Of a stretch of 64,000 nucleotides of DNA, positions 45,448 to 58,539 are shown piece by piece; within the stretch, counting starts at the first letter, position 1; every line of letters starts with the position of its first letter. The stretch spans positions 22,631 through 86,630 of the forward strand of contig NW_025892707.1 of NCBI RefSeq assembly GCF_002878395.1, in the 5' to 3' direction. The position numbers and the translations under genes were made by a program. This DNA is from Capsicum annuum (lineage: Eukaryota > Streptophyta > Magnoliopsida > Solanales > Solanaceae). A model generated the notes under the pieces. The model did not search any database and was not told where the DNA came from. It worked only from the letters and a program-made list of their open reading frames with translations.

Positions 45448-48112
45448 AATGAATATAATGTATGTGAAGAGGACAGATCATGTTATATCAAGAAAATCAA
45501 GACAAAAAGTGAAGATTTGTAGGGTTTTTGGTCCTGATTTTCTTACCATTTTTGAGTTTTGATTTTCTTCAGAGTGAAGTCAAAGTAATAACATAATTAA
45601 TTTTATTTTTCCTAAAATAAAAATATATTTCTCTTTCAAATTTACGAACTATCACGACCCGAGCCAAGGCCCTGGCCGTGATGAGCATCTCGAACCATAG
45701 AGGCCCGAGCGCGCTTCTACATTTGGTAATCATGCAAAATACTCGAATAATAAATAAAAAATGTAGAATCATAATAAATGAAATCATGGTCATAAATCTG
45801 AAATCTGTTCAACAATATAGAAAATAAGTTTTTCAACATCTAAACAACATCTTTCTCAGTTTGCAAAATCTCTACTACATAAGATGTCAATAACCTGTCT
45901 GAATCTGGGACAAGGCCCCCAGTGGACCTAAACCAAATAAAATAACAACTTACTGAAAAGAAATAGTCCTTCCAAAATAAAGAAGACTCACCAACTGCAT
46001 ATACTTCTCTTCTGTCGAAACAAGTCTACGGCTTAGCAGGACCTCTAGACTGAACCTCAGACCCTGAAAGATAAAGGGTCAATAGAATTGTACTAGTACG
46101 TAGAGGAATCCAAAATAATGCATTTATATATAAAAAATAGATGAGAGCAAGTCATGAAAACATCATGCATGATATAGTTTAAAACACATGGGCAATTCTT
46201 TGATATTCATAAAAACATTCTTGTCAATGCAGTTCAGATCTTTGTATTAATTCTGAGTTTGGTGGTCCACCCTATAATTCTACAACCCTACGGGCTATAT
46301 GGAGTTTTCCCTTAACTCAATTTCCAAGCCCCCAACCTAAGTTTGCTGGTAGAGTTGGAGTTTCTAATTCTGGTACGCCATAGGGCACTAGACCAACGTA
46401 TAATCCCTCTAGGGGACAAAATAATCCCGTATCGGCAAAACACGATTTTGGGCAATGAGTTTTGGGGAATCGTGACTTCTTTGAATAACCACCTAACATC
46501 TCTTTATCCCCATTTTTAGCCTTTTCTGAATATGTATCATTCTAAGTTCAAAATCTAAAAATCTAGAGGAAAATCCACATTCTGTTCTATTCTGTGTTAC
46601 TATGACATTATCTGAATTGGTATCATCATACCAAGACTTGCAAGTTATGTTTTTGAGCCATAAAAATCATATCACAGTTTTCTATCTCAAAACATAAGGT
46701 TTAGACCACCCAACTTCAAATAATTCAAGAAGATTCATTCTTCAATACATTTATCAACTATGTAAAATCATTCCTTTCAATCATTTCAACAAACATGTGG
46801 TGGTCATGTATTGTTGGCAAACCATGCAATCTTTCATTATATATTCTACATTTATCAACATGAAAAACCCCTCTCACTAATTTAAAGATCAATCTTACAT
46901 CATTCAAGAATAGTCAGGAAACATTAATACCATGCTTCTAAATAACATTCTAAGAATCAAGAGGTATTACGACATGAGAGGGAGCGTAAATAGTTATGCT
47001 CTCAGTTTAGTTATCAACTTTAATGACATACATATAATTATAAGACTTAAAATCAATTTGAGGGAAAGGCCTCAAGACCAAAATAATTATGTCATTAAAG
47101 AATTTATAAAGCAACATTGTAATATAAATTCTAAAACCCCTTCAAAATTCATGATTTCACAATGTTAAAAGTTTTTGAACAATTTCTTTATGCCCAAGTA
47201 GTTTTAGGAAAACTCCACTTACCTTAGATTGCTTAGAAGGAAGAGTGGAATCCGAATAACACTTAAGTTCTTGAAATATTTGGCTTCCAAGAGGACTCTT
47301 GATTAATGAGGAGGGACTAGGGTTTTGATTTGAGATGATAAGAGTAGTTTCTGATGATATTTTGTCCTAAACACTCTTTATGTTAGTTTTATGGCAGAGT
47401 TATGATTAAGGAAAATGACTAAATTTCCCTCCCCAAGGCTAGTTATTTAAAATAAATTCGCAAACTAAGCACCGACGTGCCAACCGATGCGACACATCGG
47501 TATCGCATCAGTTTACTGCTTCATCAACGTGACCATCAACACAGCACATCGACTTCACATTGATTCACTATTTCCAATGCCCAAACACACCTTTAACACT
47601 GTCCAAAAAATTCAAAACTTCCTCGACACATTCCTTTTACTCCCCCAGACATGAAAAAAACTTAAAAATTAACTTGTTGAGGTCGGGAAGGTTGAAAATA
47701 AAATAATCAAAGGTTAGGGGTTCAAAATATGACTAAGTCCATTTGACAATTAGAAAATTTTCAGAAGATTGACCCTCCAAGGATACTATGATGTGATATC
47801 AAGTTGAGAAAACTACGGGGCATCACACTAACCTCTTTTTTGGGGAAAGATTTTGTAACTATATAAATTGAAGATCCTTTTACTCATACCATAATATAAT
47901 AACATCTATAATGTAGTCATTTAAAAAAGTCTTATTTATATAGAGATTTTATCCAAATAGATTTTATGCTTTTTCAATATTAGTTTATAATATGTATGTT
48001 GTTTGACCAAACTATATTAATAATATGCTTTTTAGTGTATTTTTCTTTGTCATCAGAATTATCACCTCTATGTTTGCAACTATTAGTTTCGGCATGACAC
48101 CCCATCAATTTC
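45448..48112 (+). repeat. Dispersed nuclear repeat, copy B, split by a solo LTR
   Basis: Positions 45448-45651 and 47826-48112 together align with 3161-3657 in the same order and orientation. The break in alignment coincides with the solo LTR, so copy A provides the empty site. Confidence 0.8.
45652..47825 (-). mobile_element. Solo LTR of a Ty3/gypsy-type retrotransposon (2.17 kb)
   Basis: On the minus strand it begins TGATGCCCCGTAG and ends GGGTCGTGA. It is flanked by AACTA on the left and CACTA on the right, a 4-of-5 match to a target duplication. The related repeat copy at about 3345 lacks it entirely, which defines its limits. There is no internal coding sequence, so the body was probably removed by LTR-LTR recombination. 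The terminus and size resemble those of the two gypsy elements further right. Confidence 0.75.
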
Positions 48113-48448
48113 GAACCCAACAAACTAACACCAAATACTTAACCGTTGTAAGTAAGAATAAAACATTTCTATTAATAAATATGATAATATCTAACAATTA
48201 AATAAATAAATAAAATTAATAACATCCATAAATTACCTCCAGAAATGGAATGTCACCGTGTCAAAACTCTATATAAAACATGTACAAGAGTATAAATCAA
48301 CAAACATCAACAATAAAATAAATGCTATCTTTGTGTAAAATAAGATGACATGATGAAGATGAGAGAGATACATGACTATCCGAAAGATGAAAGCTCACCC
48401 TTAGATATGATGTTCACTCTAACATCTACAAGTGAGGTTTCGAAGATG
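48113..48448. other. AT-rich nuclear spacer
   Basis: It probably continues repeat copy B beyond the part shared with copy A. No gene is seen. Confidence 0.4.
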
Positions 48449-49976
48449 CTGTTGGAATATCTCATGACCCAAAAATGAAGGTCATGATGACACTTGTCGC
48501 GACATACTTTAACACGTAATTCTATCGCCCAAACTAATACAAAAAGAGAAAAATAAATAAATACCCCAAGGCACGCTTCTAGAGAAAAGCCAAACCATAT
48601 GAGTAATTATAACAATGCAGAAAGCTCATATCCAAATACCATAATTCTCAAAATTAGGTGTTAACAGTGTAAGAACTTCTAATACAATCCACTAGTCGAA
48701 TACATTGGAAAATAACCACAAAGAAGCGATCTCTGTCTCCGAACACTAATAAAGACATAACTAACACAGCAAGATAGAGCCAAACTCTGGATGTAGGAAT
48801 GTCCAACCACTACCTTGAGTAATCTGAAGGCGCCTGAGATCAACCAATCTAAGGAGCACTCTAGCTAAGACCTGCATCAAAAGGGTATCGTACGAGTTAG
48901 TACGATCCACTTGTACTCAGTCGGTATCATAGGCCAACCAAGCAAAGTAGTAAATAAATAACACAAAATATAAACTAAGAGCACATCACCTGCAATCAAA
49001 AAATATCCCACAATAGTAGCCCACACCCCTTGCACTAACAGCTCTAATATATCACAATTTCAATAACACAATGGTATGTAGAACACAAGCATACATTATA
49101 TCACATGCCAGTAGAAGAAGAGAATAATATGTATATATAAGATAGTCAAGTATAAATAATAGGATATAGGTCAAGTAAACATATAACAAGTCAATATAGA
49201 AATCAAATCACAACATCAATCACAATAAAGCATATGTAATATATAAGATGATGATGATGCATAAGACCATTGCAAAGTCTCCGTATACACCTTTAAAGCT
49301 AAATCTTTCCAATGTTGGACCTACGGAGGGTTCATAAACCCGTGTATATCTATAGAGCTAAAGCTTACGAATGTAGGACCTATGGGGGGTTCGTCAACCC
49401 ATATACAATCAATATCCATGACTCTTCTCTAACATATCCTTTAAAGAGGTCTATAAAATCCGATGTTTCCCGTATTTTCAAAATTTTTTCAGTATTTACA
49501 ATGTTTTCAAGAACATACATAACATGAGACACAAATTAAGTGGGGCCAACAACAACAGCAAGTATATAAAAACATACAATAAATAAGTAAAATTATTCAT
49601 ATGATGCCATGAGGATAAAGGTTACAATCACTCCAACGAGCATTTACACCACCAATCACATGATGTATTTCCACAACTAACCATAAAGATACATTTCCAG
49701 AAACACATAAGCCAATATCCACTTATTATTTTAAAGCATCCAAAAATTTTCACACGTTTGATATACTAACATGTATGAATATATCACAATACACCAATGG
49801 TAACATAATAAGCATTTTCAACACAATATAATTATTCATATGTATTCAAGGCTATCAATATCATAGAAACCCATACAATCGCACATATCACATAATATCT
49901 CAATAACAATAATTACATCACATATAGGCCCCCAAACGGACACAACATATATATAGCTATTTTTCATGAGTAGTTC
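48449..49976. mobile_element. LTR-like sequence interrupted by the next element
   Basis: It begins TGTTGGAATATCTCATGACC, a start common to nightshade-family gypsy LTRs, and has no reading frame of note. A short internal near-repeat of ATCTTTCCAATGTTGGACCT / AAGCTTACGAATGTAGGACC (49303-49382) is present. The sequence should resume at 63955. Type is inferred from its start and context. Confidence 0.4.
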
Positions 49977-52314
49977 TTAAAATACCCTTAATTTTGATCC
50001 TTAGAAATTTACTGAGTTTTGAACTCTCTAAACATCATACGATAAAGGGTACTAGTTCTATGTTATGATATGGGTTAGGGGGTCTTAGTCGTACCTTAAA
50101 TAGTGGGATAGGTTTTATCTAAGGTATTAGTGGATAATATACAGGTCGTATGTTAGGGTATGAGTTGTATGGAGCTAACTTATATGTTAATTAGAGAGTC
50201 TTTAATCCCATTCCGTCTAGGGTATGGGTTGTAGGGTATTTATCGTACCTTAGGGAATGATTTAGCCTTGTATGGTCATATATTGATTAGTGTGAGCGTT
50301 CTAATTTAAGGCTTAGGGTAAGAGTAAGGGTACCACTCGTACCCTAGGGTATTGATGGAGGGGGGGGTCATACCCTTATACAAGAATTTTATAAAATTTA
50401 AGTTGGGGTTATTCTGGATATTTTCCCTTGTAACTTCTTAGGACCCTATGACTTAAAACATCTTTTTGAGGCTTAATTAACCTATTTGTAATCACTCAAA
50501 CACTCTAAACTCTCTAAAAATCTCTCAAGTCTTTTAGGTTAATAAAAAGCTCTGGTTTTCTTCCAGGTGGTCAATTGAGGCTCATAGGGGTGATTTTTTC
50601 TTATCTTCTTCTCAATCTAATGTATGTTACGCCTCCCTCATTGTTAATTCCAACTAAAGGCATGACTTATGACTGATTTTTATGGTTTAGTTGTTTTATT
50701 ATCTTGGGTTTTCAAATATATGTTGGGGGTTTTGGTTATAATGGTTGGTAATGGTTTTCCCATGTATTTTACTTATGGTTTGCATAATATAATGGTGGTT
50801 TGAATATGTGGTTACATGTGAATGGTTAATTGGTACTTTTTTTGTCTTTGGAAACTATATGCCTCTAATGTGTTTGATAAAATGCCTATGAGAATGCTTT
50901 TACTATATTGTTGAACTTTAAAAGGAACTATTGCATAGTATAACTTGGTAATGCAACCCTAAATGGTATAAATGGTTTTAATAGTTTAGAATGGTTAAAT
51001 AATATGGTCATAGATATGATTTAATTAAACAAATTATGGGGTACATGGGAATCCCTCAAGCAACTAAATAATGTAATTTATGGGTACATAGGAATCCCTT
51101 TCTTATGTAAAGGGTTGGCTAAGGAAATTGCTTGTAATCTATAGTCGGAATAATGATACCACTACTTATAGCCTCTGTTAGTAATAAATTTAATTGTGGT
51201 GTCGGTTGTGTGTTAATGTTTTTAATTTGGATATAATAATGAGCTGTGATAGCTAAATATGAAGGTGTGAGTCCAAAGGACGGACACTAGAAGCACATGT
51301 TTACCGATATAAAAATTGGTCATGACTACCATATATGATACTTAAGGGGAACACAAGAATCCCCTAAGTTACACTTGTATATATATATTTTGGAGAGAGA
51401 AGGGTACTTGGGAATCCCTATTTCTATGGTATCTCTTATTCCTGTGGATACACACATTAGGGCCCATTTAGGTGGTTACATTGAACCCATATAGCTCGTG
51501 GGTGGTTTTAGGAGGGTTAAGTTGCACATAGCCATGTTAATGCTTTTAAATGCATACTAAACTTAGTTCCCTTCCTAGCATGGATATATATATGTGTGTG
51601 TATGTGTGGTTGTGAATGCATGCGTTTTTTTTAATTTTAAATGTTGCTATTATTTTATCCTTATCCTGAGTACTTGTTAGCGTTCACCCACTAACCTATC
51701 TTTAGGCAATTGTAGTCCCACATAACGTAGGAATATGCCATTTTATTTCTTCTACTTAGGTATTTGATTCGAGATCAACTATTGGATTAAAGTGGTGAGA
51801 TTCTATAATCTAGAAGGCTCTATTTCATATCATGGATATTTCTACATACTTTGGTTATTGGATGGATATTGGTTTATGCTATGGTTGAGGTCATGTCCAA
51901 ACCAGATATTTTTTTTATATTGGATAGAGGCTTTATAAGACTACTATGGGTTGGAATATACTGTGTCGGTAGTGTTGTTAGCCTTATTATTTTCATTGGT
52001 ATTGGGGTTTGTACCATTTTTCTGTATTTATGATTGTTCTATCCTACTTTATTATGTTATGGATACAAACTTTGTTATTCCATTGGTTTTGTTATGGTTG
52101 GTTAGTATTCGATAGTTGTACTTGCTTGGGATGGTCACGATTATGAACCTATCCCAAAGTATAGAATTATACAAAATGCTATCTTGTTAAATGGTCAGAA
52201 TTTATTTGACTCTGGGTATGTATTAGTTGGTTGGATTGGGTAATGGGGATAGTCTTCTGTCCTGGTTGGACTTGAGATGCCCATTACCACAAGACGCTGA
52301 TTTGGGTCATGTCA
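49977..52314 (+). repeat. 5' LTR of the outer gypsy element
   Basis: This is a 2.34-kb LTR. Its start aligns with 56431 after the purine tract (shared TTTTGATCCTTAGAAATTT) and its end (GGGTCATGTCA) with 63954. The small plus frame at 51851-52033 belongs to the LTR and recurs at 63481-63678. Confidence 0.85.
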
Positions 52315-52689
52315 AGTTGGTATCAGAACTTTTGGTTCACGGTCAACTAGGGTGTCCACTAAGCCGTATCGAGTAGAGTCTCTTTTAAAGGTGTGTAGCG
52401 TTCCACACTTATAAGGGATAGGCTAAAAGACATTAAGGAATGTTTATCTTTCTTGCATTTTAATTTTCAATCTTGGATCCTGAGTCCTGAAATCCTTTCT
52501 AATTCATATTTGTTCGCCTTTCAAATTATTCCTCAACAATCTGAAGCTCATGAAAATTCCTATGTCCCAACCCGGGATAATGTTAACGGGACTTGTTCTA
52601 CTCAGGGGATCCATACTCGATCTATGGGTCCAATCCCTTATTATTCTTGAGTTTCATCAATTTCTTCTAGTCTTTCTTAGGGTAATGTG

Positions 52690-53690
52690 ATGAATGCAGA
52701 GTTTTGTCAGTCGATTCATGTGATTTCTCAGTTGGTAGCTTCTCAGGCTAAGAGTGGTGCATCTGGTATTTTATTTTTTGAGGCCACATAGGTTGTCCAG
52801 TTTATGAAACTAAGTCCTCCAACCTTTACTGGTTTTATTGAGAAGAATGATATTCAAGGTTTTTTGGATGAGAAAAAAAAAATTTTCAAGATTATACAGG
52901 CCACGAACTTTGAATGGGTGAATTTGCTACCCATCAGCTAGAGAATGTGGCGTACCTATGGTACGAGGCATATGATAAGACAAGGGGTGATGTTGAGAGG
53001 TCATATTAATAAGAGACCTTTTTGAATGCTTTTCTGGTCCATTTTATTCCTCAAGAGTTAAGGGAAGCAAAATTCGAGGAATGAATTAATCTGAAGAAAG
53101 AGAAGATATCGGTCAAGGAGTATACCTTGAAGTTTTACCTTTTTTTTAGGTATGATCCGAATATGGTATCGGATAAGAGGTCCAGGATAAGAAAGTTTGC
53201 CTTAGGACTGCCTCGAGAGTTGATCCTTGAAAGCAAGACTGCATTTCTGATCAAGAACATTGATATTTCTAGGTTGATTATTCTAATGCAATAGGTAGTG
53301 AAGGAAAAGAGAAAGCAGGCTGAGGTAGGAGAAAGGCATGGTAAAAAGTTTAGGTTCTCTAAGCAGGGTGGTTACCAACAAATTGGAAGGTATGCTGGCA
53401 AGTGGCAAAAAATAAAGTGGGGGAGTATTTTTTCTTTCTCTACAGCTAGTGCTCCATACCCAAAACCTTCGGGTGACAGGCATCAATAGAATGGCAATAA
53501 TTTCAAGGCAAAGGGTGCCCAATCTTAGTCTAGTAGGGCACGATAAACTTCATTATGTGCTTATTATAGGTTCTTTGGTTGATTACATTAGGGTTTTTGT
53601 GATGAGGAGAGGGATATATGCTTTAAATATAGTCAGCTAGGTCATATGCTCAGATGCTGCCAAGTTGGTAAGGTTGCTTCCAGGGAGAAT
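52690..53690 (+). pseudogene. Outer gypsy element: gag
   Basis: Stop-broken frames read PPTFTGFIEKNDIQGFLDE, WYEAYDKTRGD and FLVHFIPQELREAKFEE in the standard order of a plant gypsy capsid domain. Near 53605-53660 the zinc knuckle reads CFKYSQLGHMLRC: the second Cys of the CCHC set is Tyr. The gag forms the particle in which reverse transcription occurs. Confidence 0.8.
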
Positions 53691-53859
53691 AAGGTTATGA
53701 TTTCTTCTTCATCTGCTCCTGCACCAAAGGGTGCTACTTTTTTATCTGTTTTTGCTTCAGGTACTGACACATGCTAGAATTGGTTATATTCAGTCACTAC
53801 CCGATAAGAATTTAAGGCTTCTCCTGATATTGTGAGTGATACATTACAACTCTTTTATC

Positions 53860-54180
53860 ATGATGTGTATTGCATGCTTGATATGGGGTCCACTCTCTCT
53901 TTGTGACCCCATTTGTGGCTGTGTATTTTGGATTTGATCCTGAGGTTATTTTGGATATTTTTTCTATTTCTACTCGGGTAGGAGATTTGTGATTGCTAAA
54001 AAAGTTTATAGGGTGTGTGTGGTATCTGTTAGTAGTAAGGAGACTTTGGTGGATTTGTATGAATTAGATATGGTGAATTTTGATGTTATTATGAATATGG
54101 ATTGGTTACATTCATGCTATGCATGCTTCCATTTTTAGACCCGTAAGGTTGTCTTTGGGTTCCCTAGTGAACCTGTTAAT
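53860..54180 (+). pseudogene. Outer gypsy element: aspartic protease
   Basis: CMLDMGSTLSL carries the active-site D-x-G-S-T with Met in the x position. It is followed by an LDLILR stretch, and near 54080 NMDWLHSCYACF, corresponding to the conserved GMDWL segment. Stops and frame changes interrupt it. Confidence 0.7.
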
Positions 54181-54249
54181 AAATAGGAGGGTGGTTCCTT
54201 AGATCCCAGGGAGAATTCTACATCATATCTTAGACATGAGAGATTAATC

Positions 54250-54980
54250 TCCAAAGGATGTTTCTATCATATAGTTTGGGTTAAAGATTCTAAGTTGGAT
54301 GGTCCTTTTTTGCATTCTATTTCAGTGGTGAATGAGTTTCTTGAGGTATTTTTAGATGATCTTCCTGGTGTTCCTTTCGATAGGTAGAGTGAGTTTGGGA
54401 TTGAATTGGTTATGGACATTCGTCTAATATCTATTCGTCCTTATAGGATGGCTCCGACTGAGTTAAAGAAACTTGAGGGACAACTTAAGGATCTTTTAGA
54501 TAAGGGTTTTGTCTATCCTAGTATAACCCAATGGGGTGCACCGATATTATGCATGTGTAAGAAGGATGGTTACCTTCGAATATGCATTGACTGTAGGCAG
54601 TTAAATAAGGTGATAATTTAGAACAAGTATCCTTTTCCAAGGATAGATGACTTGTTTGATCAGTTACAAGGTACCAAATTCTTTTCTAAGATAGATCTTT
54701 GGTCTTGGTATCATTAGCTTAAGATTAGGGAGGTGGATATCCCTAAGATAGATTTTCATACACGGTATGGACATTTTGAGTTCTTGGTGTTGTATTTTGG
54801 GTTGACTAATTCCCTGACAATATTTATGGATTTCATAATGGTTTTCCATTAGTTTTTGGACCTGTTCGTCATTATGTTCATAGATGACATCTTCGTGTAT
54901 TCTAAGAGTGAGGTGGATCATGTTAATCACCTCCGTATTGTGTCGTAGACCTTGAAGAAGTAGTAATTGTATGTTAAGTT
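54250..54980 (+). pseudogene. Outer gypsy element: reverse transcriptase
   Basis: It starts with [20 protein letters not shown] (open frame 54406-54621), then [13 protein letters not shown], the DLFDQLQG region and the catalytic block FIVMFIDDIFVYSKSE (near 54860-54910). At least three stops occur, including one directly after the QLNKVII block. The FIDD motif itself is intact. Confidence 0.85.
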
Positions 54981-55219
54981 CCTGAAATGTGAATTTTAGT
55001 TGAACGTTGTCACTTTTCTAGGTCATATCATTTCTAGTGAGGGAATTATGGTGGATCCATAAAAGGTTGCGGTGGTTAAGAAGTGGCCTAACCCATGACT
55101 ATGATCGATATTTTGAGCTTTTTAGGTTTGGCTGGGTACTATAGGAGGTTTATGGAAAGTTTTTTAGTGATAGCTTCCCCATTGACTAAGTTGACTCAGA
55201 AGAAGGTAAAGCCTATTTT

Positions 55220-55690
55220 TCCAGGTAGTTGGTTGAACTTGGTTGTGTTATGATGCAGCATGGGAAGGCGATAGCCTATTCTTCCAGGTAGTTGAAGATA
55301 CATGAGAGGAATTATCCTACTCATAATTTGGAGCTGTTAGTTGTGGTGTTTGCTTTAAAAATCTGGCGTCACTATTTGTATGAAGTGATCCTGGATATCT
55401 TCTCGGATCATAAGAGTGTATTATTTCTTTACTTTGAAGGAGCTTAACATCAGACAGAGAAAATGGCTAGGGATTCTCAAGGACTATGATATGAGTCTTC
55501 ACTACTACTCAAGTAAAGCTAACATGGTTTTTGATGCTCTTAGCAGGTTGTCCATGGTGATTTTAGCTCATATGGAAAAGGATAAGAGGGAGTTGGTATA
55601 GGATATTCACCGCTTAGCTAATCTTGGTGTTTGTCTTCTAGACTCCGGGGATGGTGGCGTGTTGGTACAGGAAGTGGTGCGGTCATCTCT
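55220..55690 (+). pseudogene. Outer gypsy element: RNase H
   Basis: [23 protein letters not shown] and the QRKWLGILKDYDMSLHYYSS / KANMVFDALSRLS end (open frame 55416-55601) are in the expected order. The A-D-ALSR motif reads FDALSR. Confidence 0.8.
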
Positions 55691-55699
55691 TAGTGCATA

Positions 55700-56260
55700 G
55701 ATCAAAGTGAAGCAAATGCTAGATCCTGTCTTAATAAAAATGGTGAAGATGATTCGAGATAGACTTAAAACTGCAAAAAGTCACCAAAAGTCTTATGCAG
55801 ATGTAAGATGAAGAGACTTTGAGTTTGAGGTTGGGGATAGGGTGTTCCTAAAGGTTCCCCAATGAAGGGAGTAATACAATTCTGAAAAAAAATGGAAGCT
55901 CAGTCCCTGGTATTTTAGTTCTTTCGTGGTTTTGAGAAGGGTTGGTAATATGGCGTATGAATTGGAAATGCCTTCTAGTTTTAACCCTATTTATCAGGTA
56001 TTCCATGTCTCTATGTTGAGAAAGTGTGTAGGTGATCCTTCATTGGTTGTTCCTTTAGAAGGTTTGGGTATCACGGATTCTCTGTCTTATGAATAGATCC
56101 TAGTTGAGATCTTGGATCGACAAGTTCATTCATTGCGGACCAAGGATGTAGCTTTGATTAAGGTTCAATAGAGAAACCACAAGGTGGAAGACGATACTTG
56201 TAAAGCGGAATAGGACATGAAGTCTAAATATCCACACTTATTTTCCCATCCAATATTCGT
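55700..56260 (+). pseudogene. Outer gypsy element: integrase end and chromodomain-like tail, core deleted
   Basis: Straight after the linker that follows RNase H the frame reads IRDRLKTAKSHQKSYAD, which normally lies after the integrase core. The zinc-binding and DDE catalytic parts (about 250 residues) are therefore missing. The GPY-like region (FVVLRRVGNMAYELEMP) follows. After YEQILVEILDRQVHSLRTKD comes a tail VALIKVQWRNHKVEDDTC ending KSKYPHLF, the form of the chromodomain of Tekay-type chromoviruses. Confidence 0.75.
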
Positions 56261-56418
56261 GCTTATGGTATTTGTTCTTTATAACATTATTATTTCCTAG
56301 TGTTGATTTAATGAAAGATTGATTTCCTTGTATCTTTGTTAAAGATAAAAGTAGAGGCATCTTGGGGTATAAATCGTGCTTGTACTACCTTGTCTATCAT
56401 TCGAGGATGAATGATCCT

Positions 56419-56430
56419 AGTGGGGGAGAC
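56419..56430 (+). other. Polypurine tract of the outer element
   Basis: AGTGGGGGAGAC lies directly before the 3' LTR start TGAAAAACTC. It primes plus-strand synthesis in this family. Confidence 0.75.
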
Positions 56431-56785
56431 TGAAAAACTCTAGGTTTTGATCCTTAGAAATTTCCTAAGTTTTCAACTCTCTGGATATTATACGAATAAG
56501 ATTACTAGTCGTATGATTTGATACAGGTTAGAGGGGTCTTGGTGTTACCTTAAACAGTGTGGTGAGGATGGGTTTCTATCCAAGGTACAAGTGGAAAACA
56601 TACAGGTCGTATGGAGCTAAGTCATATGTTAATCAGTGTGTCCTTGATCACATTCTATATAGGGTACGGGTAGTAGGGTACTTTTTATACCTTAGGATAC
56701 AATTTGGCCTTGCATAGTTGTATGTTGATTAGTGTGGGGGGTCCAATGTGAGGCCTAGGGTTCGATTAAAGGTACCACTCGTACC
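56431..56785 (+). repeat. 3' LTR of the outer element, left part
   Basis: It aligns with the first ~370 bp of the 5' LTR and stops at ...CTCGTACC, where the nested element begins. Confidence 0.85.
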
Positions 56786-57434
56786 TGTAACCCCCCAAGA
56801 ACCCATCCCGTGATGTCACACGGTACTTAAGGCCACACGTGGCCTCAAGCTAACCTTCTAAGCCTGTCATCCCTCTTTGAACTCACTTTGACGGTAGTCA
56901 TGGAAAAATAATAAAGGATATCATATCATGGACATACTTGAGAGCAAAGATATACTGGCCTGCACAATCAAAATACTGACATTCTATACATACTGATACT
57001 CTGGTCTAACAAAACCTCTACTATATAAGAATGATGAGCCATTGGGACAGATCCCCAACTGACTCGTACTGAACTAAAAAGAAACAAACATCTATTAACA
57101 AAACAAAATCAGGGACATAGGTCCTTGAACCATGAGGACTGACCAACTGTAGAAGTGTAGATGAAGGTACTCAAAGATCACTGTTGCTGCTAAGACTGAG
57201 CACCTGAACCTACATCACGAGAAAATGTAGAACACAGAAGAGTATGGGAATCAGTACTTAGGAATGTACTGAGTATGTGGGGGTGTATACAACATTATAC
57301 ATAATATCATAAATGTGTAAGAAAATCATGCAAGATGATAATAATGACTCTCTTCGCTTGAATTACCTAAAACGTAATTTCCCTAAATCATCAATAATAA
57401 CACATGCTTTATAAATCTCATAAATCATTGGACT
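56786..57434 (-). repeat. Remnant of the nested element's 3' LTR
   Basis: It aligns with 59784-60430, then stops after AAATCATTGGACT. From 57435 the sequence is reverse transcriptase coding DNA. Confidence 0.85.
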
Positions 57435-57955
57435 CAAAATGACCATAACGTGTGCGGAAAGCCATCTTTGGAATATCACACTCTCTAACATTAAGTTGGT
57501 GATAACTGGATATCAATTCTATTTTCAAGAAATAACTGGCACCTTGCAGCTAATCAAAACAGGTCATCAATTCTAGGAAAAGGATATTTGTTCTTTACTG
57601 TGACCTTGTTAATGCACATACGCAATGAACCATACTTCTTTCTCAAGAATAGGACGGGTACTCCCCAAGGAGACACACTAGGCCTTATAAAACCCTTATC
57701 AAAAGGATCTTTGAGTTGCTTTTTCAACTCTTTAAGTTCTGCGGGGGCCATATAATATGGAAGAATAGAAATAGGCTGCATATCGGGAAAAAAATGAATC
57801 CCAAACTCTATCTCTCTATTGGGAGGTACCCCTGGGATATCTTTTGAGAAAATATGAAGAAACTCTTTGACAACACTAATAGACTGAATAGTTGGAGTCT
57901 CGAACTTAGTGTTTTTAACGCAAACCAAAAGATAGATACAACCCTTGGATATCAA
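57435..57955 (-). pseudogene. Nested element: reverse transcriptase, N-terminal half
   Basis: The open part (57554-57955) ends the upstream linker and reads [15 protein letters not shown], then [18 protein letters not shown] and YGSLRMCI. In another phase the downstream part gives [20 protein letters not shown] and [13 protein letters not shown] before the deletion point. The catalytic x-DD lies beyond the deletion and is absent. Confidence 0.85.
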
Positions 57956-58039
57956 TTTTCTGGCTTTAAGGTAAGATATGAAACGACTATTAGGGGATAG
58001 GGAATTCTTGGACCACTCAAAGACTAGCTCATTTGGAAA

Positions 58040-58336
58040 CTAAAACTTGACTACAATGGTACGAAAGTCTATAGACGCATAACAAGAGCGAAGCCAATCC
58101 ATACCCAGAATAATATGAAAATCAAACATGTATAACTCAATCAAGTCTGCAAACATGACTCTATGAAGGAAAGTGATAGGAAATTTCTTATACACTCGCT
58201 TAGCAGCAATAGATTCACCTACTGGGGTAGAAACTAGGAAAGGCACAGGAATCTTTTCAGCACAAATCTCAAAATTCACAACCACCAATGGATTCATATA
58301 GGAAAAACTTGACCTAGGGTCCATCAACATATACAC
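58040..58336 (-). pseudogene. Nested element: aspartic protease
   Basis: This is a 98-codon open frame. The active site reads LMDPRSSFSY, where family members usually have D-P-G-S-T: the Gly is Arg. It ends with the conserved HIILGMDWLRSCYASIDFRT. The protease would mature gag-pol, and the Gly change should inactivate it. Confidence 0.8.
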
Positions 58337-58539
58337 ATCAAAATGAAATATACAGAGTGTACTAGTAACAAAATCTGGTGAATCTTCCTGCTCTATGCGG
58401 GGTGGTATAGCATAAAAATGATTTTGATGCTGACAACTTACAGTATTAGATGAGGCACCCTGAGGAGGAGTAGGGCCAACTAAAGCAGCTTGAGCACTAA
58501 TGGCCTGACTCTAGGTACGAACATCACGACTCCCATTGT

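Noticed and set aside
3161..48112. Copies A and B of the dispersed repeat as the two LTRs of one giant element containing the mitochondrial DNA
   Set aside because: The shared parts lack TG...CA ends, a primer site and a purine tract, and the contents between are mitochondrial.
49303..49400. Repeated ATGTTGGACC/ATGTAGGACC motif as a tandem gene
   Set aside because: Two imperfect copies inside an LTR-like region without a consistent frame.
51851..52033. Hydrophobic 60-codon frame repeated at 63481-63678
   Set aside because: Both copies lie at the same place in the two LTRs of one gypsy element and are LTR sequence, not a conserved gene.
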